From CAYJAD01 sp964370305 (GTDB lineage: Bacteria > Desulfobacterota > Desulfovibrionia > Desulfovibrionales > Desulfovibrionaceae), in assembly GCA_964370305.1 (NCBI GenBank), contig CAYJIU010000081.1, positions 1-8,868 of the forward strand: a DNA stretch of 8,868 nucleotides, written 5' to 3'. The position numbers and the translations under genes were made by a program. Below are positions 1 to 4,840 of this stretch, piece after piece (the first letter of the stretch is position 1; each line of letters starts with the position of its first letter). The notes beneath the pieces are model-generated. The model was given only the letters and a program-made list of their open reading frames with translations. It did no database searches and was not told where the DNA came from.

Positions 1-47
1 AAATTGACGAAGATTCTATGATACCAAAATGAGTTTTAAAATGCCGA

Positions 48-599
48 CTATTTAGCATAATACAAAATCATACTTAGCAATGCATCATTTCGCCCAATAT
101 TAGTGTAAGCATGCGGTACATCAGCTAAAAATCGTATGGAATCCCCTTCATTTAAGTTAAAAATCTTGTCTTGCACATGAATGGATATACTGCCTGAAAA
201 AACAGTTATATATTCCTCTGTTCCTGGCAAATGTGCGTTGGCATTAAGCTTTCCGCCAGTCAAGATAACAATACGGTAAACCTCAAAAGAATGTTGTTCA
301 TCAAAGCAAAATACAGGGTAATTAAGATACTTACCTTCACCAGATGTAATAACTTTGGTTGCATCAGCCCGCACTACGGTAGTAATTTCATTTTTTTGTT
401 CCACAAGTGATGTAAATGGAACCTTATAACCATTGGCAATCTTCCAAAGCACAGAGACGGTAGGGTTAGCGTCGCCTTTTTCAATTTGCGCAAGCATACT
501 GCGTGAAACTCCAGTCACTTGGGCAGCCATATCTAAGGTCAACTTTTTTTGTTCACGTATATTTTTAATATTTTGTGAAACAGCAGAGTTAATATTCAA
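48..599 (-). CDS. XRE-family transcriptional regulator with C-terminal cupin domain
   Basis: This 183-residue protein is a probable DNA-binding regulator that senses a small ligand. Residues about 8-66 form a lambda-repressor-like helix-turn-helix, with a recognition segment around TGVSRSMLAQIEKG. Residues about 105-181 form a cupin_2 barrel: H123, E128/E129 and G136 fit cupin motif 1, and G152, P162, H163 and N167 fit motif 2. This architecture is common in regulators of amino-acid or amine metabolism and export. The start is TTG at 597-599, chosen because GAGGAG (complement of 608-613) lies 8 nt upstream and the helix-turn-helix begins right after. It is divergent from a LysE-type exporter, and a 38-bp inverted repeat lies between them, so autoregulation and control of the exporter are likely (inference). 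The ligand is unknown. Family assignment is firm. Confidence 0.93.
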   Translation of the reverse strand: MNINSAVSQNIKNIREQKKLTLDMAAQVTGVSRSMLAQIEKGDANPTVSVLWKIANGYKVPFTSLVEQKNEITTVVRADATKVITSGEGKYLNYPVFCFDEQHSFEVYRIVILTGGKLNANAHLPGTEEYITVFSGSISIHVQDKIFNLNEGDSIRFLADVPHAYTNIGRNDALLSMILYYAK

Positions 600-607
600 A
601 TTAATTT

Positions 608-613
608 CTCCTC
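608..613 (-). promoter_or_regulatory. Ribosome binding site deciding the TTG start of the XRE-cupin gene
   Basis: The minus strand reads GAGGAG here, followed by 8 nt and then TTG. No ATG in frame has a comparable Shine-Dalgarno sequence, so the TTG start is favoured. Confidence 0.75.
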
Positions 614-620
614 GGCATCC

Positions 621-649
621 TTGACATTATATTGGACTAACAATACACT
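621..649 (+). promoter_or_regulatory. Predicted promoter of the LysE-type exporter gene
   Basis: A consensus -35 TTGACA (621-626) is separated by 17 nt from TACACT (644-649), a 4/6 match to the -10 consensus. The start site would be near 656, about 54 nt before the exporter ATG. The -10 lies in the left arm of the inverted repeat 636-673, so a protein bound there would block this promoter. Confidence 0.6.
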
Positions 650-655
650 ATACAA
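626..655 (-). promoter_or_regulatory. Predicted promoter of the XRE-cupin gene
   Basis: The minus strand has a perfect -10 TATAAT (complement of 626-631), preceded at 18 nt by a weak -35 TTGTAT (complement of 650-655). Transcription would start near 619, giving a leader of about 20 nt. The -10 shares one base with the -35 of the opposing exporter promoter, so the two polymerases should compete. The weak -35 lies inside the candidate operator at 636-673. Confidence 0.55.
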
Positions 656-673
656 ACATACTGTACTGTTAGT
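636..673. promoter_or_regulatory. 38-bp imperfect inverted repeat, candidate operator
   Basis: The left arm 636-652 begins with ACTAACA and the right arm 657-673 ends with TGTTAGT. The 17-nt arms match at 14 positions, in the pattern ACTAACA-n-TACA-n-TAT, around a 4-nt centre. The element overlaps the -10 of the exporter promoter and the predicted -35 of the divergent regulator promoter. Size and symmetry suit a dimer or tetramer of the adjacent XRE-cupin protein. That it binds there is inference. Confidence 0.6.
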
Positions 674-709
674 GTAGTAAAACACAAGAGGTCGTAGGAG
701 GCAATAAAA

Positions 710-1291
710 ATGTTTAGTTGGTTAAGTTTTCTAACTTATGCGTCAGTTACAGCCATAACCCCAGGCCCCAATAATATCATGTCTATGTCTAACGCCGGAA
801 GATTGGGTTTTAGAAAATCCCTGCCATTTAACCTTGGGATTTGGATGGCATTTTCCATCGTCATGATGTGCTGCGCGGTATTTTGTAATGTGCTCTCCAC
901 CATCATTCCCAAAATCGAGTTGCCTATGCTCATACTTGGGGCGGCCTATATACTCTATCTTGCTTATATGACATGGAAAAGTGATGGTAATATTGAAGAA
1001 AAAAAAGCCAACGCCACCTTTATGACTGGATTTATCTTGCAATTTGTAAACCCCAAAATATATGTATATGGAATTGTTTCTATGCAGGTGTATATACTAC
1101 CTTTTTACAAAGAAGAACCTACAATACTATTAAGCTTTGCCTTACTCCTAGCCTTTATTGGATTTGCCTGCACCCTACTCTGGTCTGGCTTTGGCTCTAT
1201 GTTTAAATTACTTTTTTCTAGGCATGCAAAAATTACCAATGCCATTATGTCTTTATTATTAGTGTATTGTGCGGTGAGCTTTTTCTTGTAA
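710..1291 (+). CDS. LysE/RhtB-family amino-acid exporter
   Basis: This 193-residue hydrophobic inner-membrane protein belongs to the LysE/RhtB translocator family, whose members export amino acids or related small metabolites using the proton gradient. The family signature TPGPNN is at residues 17-22 in the first membrane segment, and NPK at 114-116 opens a later conserved segment. Hydrophobic stretches near 4-26, 40-64, 70-88, 104-130, 138-160 and 175-193 give about six helices, and a charged loop lies near 90-101. The length is slightly below the usual 200-210. The ATG has an ideal ribosome site, GGAGG at 697-701, 8 nt upstream. The divergent XRE-cupin gene and the shared operator suggest substrate-induced export. 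The substrate cannot be read from the sequence. Confidence 0.92.
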   Translation: MFSWLSFLTYASVTAITPGPNNIMSMSNAGRLGFRKSLPFNLGIWMAFSIVMMCCAVFCNVLSTIIPKIELPMLILGAAYILYLAYMTWKSDGNIEEKKANATFMTGFILQFVNPKIYVYGIVSMQVYILPFYKEEPTILLSFALLLAFIGFACTLLWSGFGSMFKLLFSRHAKITNAIMSLLLVYCAVSFFL

Positions 1292-1359
1292 GTGTGATAG
1301 GCCTAAAACAACAGAAAGCGTATAATTTAAAAATCAAGACTAACGCCAATGCTCCATGA

Positions 1360-1387
1360 ACCTCTACGCAATAAATTGCGCAGAGGT
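1360..1387. other. Hairpin between convergent genes, possible terminator without U-tract
   Basis: ACCTCT (1360-1365) pairs with AGAGGT (1382-1387). After one mismatch the stem continues with CGCAA/TTGCG and a small A/T loop. It lies between the convergent exporter and LUD genes. No T-run directly follows on either strand, so it is not a classical intrinsic terminator. It may be a transcript-end stabiliser or a remnant repeat. Confidence 0.45.
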
Positions 1388-1390
1388 CTA

Positions 1391-1440
1391 CAAGGAAGCT
1401 TTGCAAGCAGCCTAGCCACATATATGAGGCTACTACCTTG
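1391..1440. other. Second inverted-repeat structure between convergent genes
   Basis: The outer arms CAAGG (1391-1395) and CCTTG (1436-1440) enclose a smaller hairpin, TAGCC (1413-1417) with GGCTA (1428-1432). It ends 6 nt from the stop of the LUD gene. It lacks a U-tract on either strand. It could help end the LUD transcript, but the pairing is short and the support is modest. Confidence 0.3.
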
Positions 1441-1446
1441 CTTAAT

Positions 1447-2043
1447 CTAAAAACCTAAATCTTCTTTTATAATGAGTACTTCTAAAGTTTTGATGGTGCG
1501 TGGTTTATTCTCAGTAATGCTAACCATATTACAAATACGATCTGGGCTGTTACAGTCATAGCATTTATCAGCCTTTACGGCGCAAGGGGTTTTTCTATCA
1601 AGCCTTTTGGCGTTTAAAGGAGCAGCAATATTTCTTGCTCTGTGCATGGCTTCTTTGAGGGTAGGAGCAAATTTATTTTGCCCAACAACATAGATGAGGC
1701 GTTCTTTACCATAGCTTGATGCCGCAATGCGGTTGGCAGACGCGTCTATATTAATTAAATGACCAGCTTCTGTAACACCATTGGCACTAGTTAGGTAAAC
1801 TGGTGCTATGATGGCGTTGAGGTTATCCTCATCCGTCACACATTTACTGCGCCAATATACAGTATTATTTTCACACAAAGTGTCATAAATATTAAGGGCT
1901 TCGAGGGTCATACTTCCGCCGCTACCAAGCACGGTATTTTTTATGCTCGAGGTTAAATAATTTGCTGCTTCTTGCGCATTTTCAAAAATAGTAACGCTAT
2001 ACCCTCTTTTTTCCATATTACTCTTAACAACATTCAAATCCAT
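1447..2043 (-). CDS. Stand-alone LUD-domain (LutC/YkgG-like, DUF162) protein
   Basis: This 198-residue protein is made almost entirely of a LUD domain. The conserved LGSGGSMTLEAL segment is at residues 39-50, SANGVTEAGHLINID at 86-100, and VVGQNKFAPTL at 119-129. The C-terminus carries four cysteines, C154, C161, C164 and C171 (CX6CX2CX6C), which could hold a metal or an Fe-S centre (inference). LUD proteins include LutC of lactate oxidation, but lutA and lutB partners are absent here, and proteins of this short cysteine-bearing type have no firmly assigned reaction that I know of. The ATG is preceded by AGGAG (complement of 2051-2055) at 7 nt. It is probably monocistronic and cytoplasmic. 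Family assignment is good and function is unknown. Confidence 0.88.
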   Translation of the reverse strand: MDLNVVKSNMEKRGYSVTIFENAQEAANYLTSSIKNTVLGSGGSMTLEALNIYDTLCENNTVYWRSKCVTDEDNLNAIIAPVYLTSANGVTEAGHLINIDASANRIAASSYGKERLIYVVGQNKFAPTLKEAMHRARNIAAPLNAKRLDRKTPCAVKADKCYDCNSPDRICNMVSITENKPRTIKTLEVLIIKEDLGF

Positions 2044-2077
2044 GATTTTACTCCTAATTTTATATATAGATATTTTT

Positions 2078-2097
2078 TATGCATTTTTACATGCATA
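2078..2097. promoter_or_regulatory. Perfect 7-bp inverted repeat upstream of the LUD gene
   Basis: TATGCAT (2078-2084) and its exact complement ATGCATA (2091-2097) are separated by 6 nt, giving a 20-bp dyad. It begins 34 nt upstream of the LUD start codon, a normal place for an operator. A+T-rich sequence makes chance dyads fairly common, so support is moderate. Confidence 0.4.
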
Positions 2098-2259
2098 GCC
2101 CAACAATTGCATATGACAAGCAACAATTCATGAGAGTTGTGCCATATTCAGTCAATTAATATTCCCTGTAATGACGCATGCACATACTTTACTTGGTAAC
2201 TATTTAATTTCATTACATCTGCTTACACACTTTCGTAAATCATATAGACTTTTTTTCTA

Positions 2260-2291
2260 TCTCGTGCAATGTAAAAAACATATGTGCGAGA
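2260..2291. other. 32-nt hairpin in the non-coding stretch
   Basis: TCTCG (2260-2264) pairs with CGAGA (2287-2291). In a plus-strand RNA the stem continues through two G-U pairs and C-G and A-U pairs, then, past a one-base bulge, ATGT (2269-2272) with ACAT (2278-2281) around an A5 loop. In the minus-strand RNA the two G-U positions become mismatches. No terminator-like T-run follows on either strand. Function is unknown. Confidence 0.4.
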
Positions 2292-2315
2292 CTTAAAAAT
2301 TTACAGATTATACAT

Positions 2316-2343
2316 ATTTTATGACCCGAAAATAAGTTTTCAA
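2316..2343 (-). promoter_or_regulatory. Promoter-like sequence facing the LUD gene
   Basis: On the minus strand TTGAAA (complement of 2338-2343) is followed after 16 nt by TAAAAT (complement of 2316-2321), each a 5/6 match to the sigma70 consensus. A start near 2309 would put the hairpin 2260-2291 in the transcript leader. Such matches are easy to find in A+T-rich DNA. Confidence 0.35.
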
Positions 2344-2376
2344 ATGCTGACTAGCTTAATTTTTCTGTAATAAAAT

Positions 2377-2399
2377 GTAAATGAGATCTCGAAATTTAC
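2377..2399. other. Interrupted dyad around an 8-bp palindrome
   Basis: GTAAAT (2377-2382) and ATTTAC (2394-2399) flank the perfect palindrome GAGATCTC (2383-2390), with three extra bases on one side. It may be a protein-binding site. No gene lies close enough to assign a role. Confidence 0.25.
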
Positions 2400-2500
2400 C
2401 TTAATGCTCCACATTTAGAAAAAAACCACTTTGTACCGCGAACCATAACACCATTGACCACCTATTGCCCCCATAAAAGCCCCTTTTTAAAAAATTGACA

Positions 2501-2550
2501 AAAAAATAAGCCCAAGAAGATTGCATCTGCGACCTTTGGGCTTTGTTTTT
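2501..2550 (-). terminator. Intrinsic terminator downstream of tRNA-Ser, probably bidirectional
   Basis: AAGCCCAA (2508-2515) pairs perfectly with TTGGGCTT (2536-2543), and an inner AGAT-TGC-ATCT helix (2518-2528) lies within. Read on the minus strand, the stem is followed by a T7 run (complement of 2501-2507). It lies 27 nt beyond the tRNA 3' end. The plus strand also has a T-rich tail (2544-2560), so it could stop transcription both ways. Confidence 0.72.
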
Positions 2551-2570
2551 TCTTTATTTTCACCTATTTA

Positions 2571-2662
2571 TGGCGGAGAGGGGGAGATTCGAACTCCCGG
2601 TACGCTATTAACGTACACACGATTTCCAATCGTGCTCCTTAGACCAGCTCGGACACCTCTCC
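2571..2662 (-). tRNA. tRNA-Ser (anticodon GGA), with encoded CCA
   Basis: This 92-nt gene folds as a class II tRNA. The acceptor GGAGAGG (complement of 2656-2662) pairs with CCTCTCC (complement of 2575-2581), followed by discriminator G and an encoded CCA (complement of 2571-2573). The anticodon stem CACGA/TCGTG encloses loop TTGGAAA, so the anticodon GGA (complement of 2625-2627) reads UCC and UCU serine codons. A long variable arm, GTACG/CGTAC, is typical of serine tRNAs, and the T-arm has GTTCGAAT. It is a single-gene unit with its own promoter and terminator. Confidence 0.97.
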
Positions 2663-2678
2663 GCATTGGGCGAAGGAT

Positions 2679-2707
2679 TTTTTACGCAAAATTGCATCGC
2701 TTGGCAA
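2679..2707 (-). promoter_or_regulatory. Predicted promoter of tRNA-Ser
   Basis: The minus strand has TTGCCA (complement of 2702-2707, 5/6 to consensus), a 17-nt spacer and TAAAAA (complement of 2679-2684, 4/6). The start site would lie about 10 nt before the mature tRNA 5' end, a normal short leader. Confidence 0.55.
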
Positions 2708-2842
2708 GTATTTTTTCCATCATATATTTTTTAAATTCAGCATTTAGCTAGTTTGTCTTTCTAAAACTTTTGGCAACGTACTGTAATAGCTTCATCAATC
2801 ATAAAATGCATCATAAAAAACGAGTATACCACCTCAAAAACT

Positions 2843-3853
2843 TTATATTTTCTCATGCTTAAGACTGCGCGACATTAACTTAACAGCACATTCTTTAGGA
2901 TCTAAATTATTATATAAAACATCATATACGGCATTAATAATTGGCGCACTGACTTGCAATTCTTTAGTCATTTCGTATATGGCCTCAGTAGTTTTAACTC
3001 CTTCAGCCACCATGCCTAAGCTATCAAGAATAGCCTGCAAGCTCTCACCCCTGCCTAAGCGTAATCCCACTTGTCGATTGCGCGAAAGATCCCCACTACA
3101 AGTGAGCATCAAATCGCCTATACCTGAAAGTCCCATAAAAGTAACAGCTTGTCCGCCCAAAGTTATACCAACACGGCTCATTTCTGCAAGACCACGAGTA
3201 ATAAGTGACGCCCTAGTGTTATCCCCAAAGCCAAGACCATCACTAATGCCAGTGGCAATGGCAAAAATATTTTTCAAAGCCCCGCCAACCTCAACCCCCA
3301 CCACATCATTACTAGAATAGCAGCGAAAATAATCAATAGAAAATTCATCGCGCAAGCTTTTACTTATCTCATCATTGGCGCAGCCAAGCACCACTGAGGT
3401 TGGCTGCTTTTGCATAACTTCCGCGGCAAAGGACGGGCCAGACAGCACAGCATATGCTAAAATTTTATCCTCAAGCACATCTAAAACCACATGCTGCATA
3501 TTTTTTTTACTTTGTACTTCCAGACCTTTAGCGGTATTTACCAAGATGGTATTAGGGCTAAAGTAATCCTTAGTTAGGCGCAAAAAACCACGCAAAGATT
3601 GAGCCGGCACAGCCAAAACGATAATGTTTTTTTGGGCAAGGTTACTTGGGTCAGTGGTGGCAAAAATATTAGGGTGCAAAGCATAGCCCTTGAGATATTT
3701 TGTGTTTTCGTGTTGAGTATTAATCATATCTGCAAGTGCATCATCACGCAGAATAAGGCTTATCTTATGCCCCTTTTCAGCCAAAATTTGAGCTATGGCT
3801 GTGCCCCAACTTCCACCACCAGCAACGGCAATTTGCAAAACTTCACTCTTCAT
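2843..3853 (-). CDS. gpsA: NAD(P)-dependent glycerol-3-phosphate dehydrogenase
   Basis: This 336-residue cytoplasmic enzyme reduces dihydroxyacetone phosphate to sn-glycerol 3-phosphate, the backbone for phospholipid synthesis. The dinucleotide-binding motif is GGGSWG at residues 12-17. Other family hallmarks are NTAKGLE at 106-112, LSGPSFAAE at 138-145, the catalytic lysine K194 in GGALKNIFAIATG, and NTRASLITRG at 212-221. The length matches the family. A TTG at 3893-3895 would add 14 residues, but the added segment has no family counterpart and no good ribosome site, so ATG at 3851-3853 was chosen. Its own ribosome site is weak (GGGTGTG). The gene is divergent from rpsU. I saw no strong terminator after it, only GAG/CTC followed by T6 near 2815-2835. 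Confidence 0.97.
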   Translation of the reverse strand: MKSEVLQIAVAGGGSWGTAIAQILAEKGHKISLILRDDALADMINTQHENTKYLKGYALHPNIFATTDPSNLAQKNIIVLAVPAQSLRGFLRLTKDYFSPNTILVNTAKGLEVQSKKNMQHVVLDVLEDKILAYAVLSGPSFAAEVMQKQPTSVVLGCANDEISKSLRDEFSIDYFRCYSSNDVVGVEVGGALKNIFAIATGISDGLGFGDNTRASLITRGLAEMSRVGITLGGQAVTFMGLSGIGDLMLTCSGDLSRNRQVGLRLGRGESLQAILDSLGMVAEGVKTTEAIYEMTKELQVSAPIINAVYDVLYNNLDPKECAVKLMSRSLKHEKI

Positions 3854-3946
3854 ACAATCACACCCACACAAAAATATCCGCACGATAGAATACAAATATA
3901 CAAAATAATGTTTTGTAAAATTGAACAGTTATTAATTCATAGCGAA

Positions 3947-3975
3947 ATACTAAATGATGATTTTTTTTAAATCAA
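3947..3975 (-). promoter_or_regulatory. Predicted promoter of gpsA
   Basis: On the minus strand TTGATT (complement of 3970-3975) is followed after 17 nt by TAGTAT (complement of 3947-3952), each 4/6 to consensus. The leader would be about 87 nt. The -35 lies in the left arm of the inverted repeat 3969-4001, mirrored by the rpsU -35. Confidence 0.42.
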
Positions 3976-4001
3976 GTAAAATGGTAAAAAATCCTTGATT
4001 T
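3969..4001. repeat. Inverted repeat carrying the two divergent -35 elements
   Basis: AAATCAAG (3969-3976) and its exact complement CTTGATTT (3994-4001) are separated by 17 nt. Each arm contains a TTGATT -35 pointing outward, to gpsA on the left and rpsU on the right. It may be simply back-to-back promoters, or a regulator site that would shut both. Confidence 0.45.
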
Positions 4002-4023
4002 TTAATATAGACGTCTATAGAAT
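3995..4023 (+). promoter_or_regulatory. Predicted promoter of the rpsU-yqeY-mutS2-dnaG operon
   Basis: TTGATT (3995-4000), a 17-nt spacer and TAGAAT (4018-4023, 5/6 to consensus) give a good sigma70-type promoter. The start would be near 4030, leaving a leader of about 27 nt before the rpsU TTG. The perfect palindrome 4006-4019 fills most of the spacer. Confidence 0.62.
4006..4019. promoter_or_regulatory. 14-bp perfect palindrome inside the rpsU promoter
   Basis: TATAGACGTCTATA is its own reverse complement. It lies between the -35 and -10 and overlaps the first two bases of the -10. A bound repressor or activator there would directly affect polymerase. No regulator can be named from the sequence. 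Confidence 0.45.
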
Positions 4024-4040
4024 GGCCCCTCATTAAAGCA

Positions 4041-4052
4041 AGAGGGGGTGAT
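4041..4052 (+). promoter_or_regulatory. Extended ribosome binding site of rpsU
   Basis: GGGGGTGAT (4044-4052) differs by one base from the full anti-16S complement GGAGGTGAT. With its GG core ending at 4048 it places the start at TTG 4057 and argues against GTG 4048. A strong site paired with a rare TTG start is notable for a ribosomal protein. Confidence 0.7.
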
Positions 4053-4056
4053 TTCC

Positions 4057-4260
4057 TTGCCCGGAGTTTTCCTTAACGAAGACGATTATAACTTTGACAT
4101 TGCCTTACGCCGCTTCAAAAAGCAAGTGGAAAAGGCTGGTGTGCTTTCTGAAATGAAGAAACGTCAGCACTACGAAAAGCCTAGCGTCATGCGCAAGAAG
4201 AAAAAAGCTGCCGCCAGAAAGCGTTTCATGAAGAAAATTAGAAAGATGAACATGGGTTAA
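4057..4260 (+). CDS. rpsU: 30S ribosomal protein S21
   Basis: This is a 67-residue small-subunit protein near the anti-Shine-Dalgarno end of 16S rRNA, needed for efficient initiation. The sequence begins PGVFLNEDD, has the family core ALRRFKKQVEKAG at residues 16-28 and KKRQHYEKPS at 34-43, and ends in a strongly basic tail. The start is TTG at 4057-4059: an extended ribosome site (GGGGGTGAT, 4044-4052) sits at proper distance, and the product then starts (M)PGV as in relatives. An in-frame GTG at 4048 lies inside that ribosome site and is a poor start. It is the first gene of the operon, with yqeY, mutS2 and dnaG following. Identity is secure. Confidence 0.96.
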   Translation: MPGVFLNEDDYNFDIALRRFKKQVEKAGVLSEMKKRQHYEKPSVMRKKKKAAARKRFMKKIRKMNMG

Positions 4261-4294
4261 TCCATTGTTCTAGTCCTATTTATCTGTAAATTTT

Positions 4295-4322
4295 GCGGGG
4301 GATTCGAGTTCGGATTCCCCGC
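4295..4322 (+). other. Stable 12-bp hairpin between rpsU and yqeY, attenuator or processing site
   Basis: Positions 4295-4306 pair without interruption with 4311-4322, closing a four-base loop AGTT (4307-4310). Two of the 12 pairs are G-U in the plus-strand RNA and would be A-C mismatches in the minus-strand RNA, which supports action in the operon transcript. No U-run follows, so full termination is unlikely. Partial attenuation, 3'-end protection of rpsU messenger, or RNase cleavage would fit a need for far more S21 than DnaG (inference). Confidence 0.6.
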
Positions 4323-4379
4323 AACTACTCTTATCCGTACAACTTCTCATTTACCAACTATCCACACAGGGCCATAGTC

Positions 4380-4832
4380 ATGACTTTAAATGAACGTATT
4401 GAAAAAGAATACATAGCTGCATACAAAACCAAAAACCAATTAAAACTTGATGTATTACGTCTACTTAAAACTGCTGCAAAAAATGTATTGGTGGAGTTAA
4501 GACGCTCAGACGGACAGCTTGATGACAGTGAAATGATGGATGTTATTTTGCGTCAGGCCAAACAGCGTCAAGACTCTATAACTCAATATCGTGACGCAAA
4601 CCGCCACGATCTTGCTGAGCGTGAAGCAGCTGAACTTGGTGTTTTGCAAGAATATTTACCCGCCATGCTCTCAGAAGATGAGCTAAATGCGGCCATAACC
4701 AAAGCCATAGCAGATGCCAAGGCCAGCGGCCCCCAAGATATGGGAAAAGTTATGAATATTATTATGGCTGAGTACAAAGGGCGGGTTGATGGTAAGGATT
4801 TATCCACAAGGGTTCGTACACGCCTAATCTAG
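4380..4832 (+). CDS. yqeY: GatB/YqeY-domain protein
   Basis: This 150-residue protein resembles the C-terminal tRNA-recruiting tail domain of GatB/GatE amidotransferases, as in YqeY of other bacteria. Its precise cellular role is not established. Family segments visible are LDVLRLLKTAAKN at residues 23-35, ILRQAKQRQDSI near 60-71, ELGVLQEYLPAMLSEDEL near 85-102, and DMGKVMNIIMAEYKGRVDGK near the end. ATG 4380 was chosen because the length then matches the family (about 147) and AGGG (4368-4371) lies 8 nt upstream. An upstream TTG at 4293 would place the N-terminus inside the hairpin 4295-4322. Eight bases separate its stop from the mutS2 start, so translation is probably coupled. Confidence 0.93.
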   Translation: MTLNERIEKEYIAAYKTKNQLKLDVLRLLKTAAKNVLVELRRSDGQLDDSEMMDVILRQAKQRQDSITQYRDANRHDLAEREAAELGVLQEYLPAMLSEDELNAAITKAIADAKASGPQDMGKVMNIIMAEYKGRVDGKDLSTRVRTRLI

Positions 4833-4840
4833 CGAGCAAC

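Larger units (their letters stand above)
2098..2500. other. A+T-rich non-coding stretch, possible long leader of the LUD gene
   Basis: I see no credible coding sequence on either strand, only very short open frames without ribosome sites, and no recognisable gene remnant. It holds two dyads (2260-2291 and 2377-2399) and a minus-strand promoter-like pair at 2316-2343. If that promoter is real, the LUD messenger would carry a leader of about 265 nt. Alternatively the stretch encodes a small RNA or is decayed sequence. Confidence 0.4.

Noticed and set aside
1..47. Edge sequence with a TTGACG -35-like box
   Set aside because: It is too short to judge: no matching -10 with a gene inside the window is visible, and no coding sequence can be supported.
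743..1042. Minus-strand open frame of 99 codons under the exporter
   Set aside because: It is a shadow of the LysE-type gene, without a ribosome site or a recognisable domain.
2098..2500. Decayed gene in the non-coding stretch
   Set aside because: I could not recognise any protein-like segment in the frames I examined, so a pseudogene call is not supported.
2571..2662. tRNA-Ser as an integration site for a mobile element
   Set aside because: No integrase and no repeated copy of the tRNA 3' end was seen in the window.
2521..2751. Plus-strand open frame of 76 codons
   Set aside because: It runs through the antisense of tRNA-Ser and its terminator. Its GGEGEIRTPG segment is the familiar artefact of translating a serine tRNA gene backwards.
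3851..3895. TTG start extending gpsA by 14 residues
   Set aside because: The added residues have no family counterpart and lie before a normal-length GpsA starting at ATG 3853.
3599..3970. Plus-strand open frame of 123 codons across the gpsA start
   Set aside because: It overlaps conserved gpsA codons and the gpsA/rpsU promoter region and has no recognisable protein features.
4295..4322. Possible tRNA 3' fragment or attachment site, because the hairpin resembles a T-arm
   Set aside because: It lacks the acceptor strand, CCA and the GTTCGAA core, and no integrase or mobile-element gene is nearby.
4293..4379. TTG start extending YqeY by 29 residues
   Set aside because: The extension would be encoded by the hairpin 4295-4322 and makes the protein longer than the family. 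ATG 4380 has a ribosome site.
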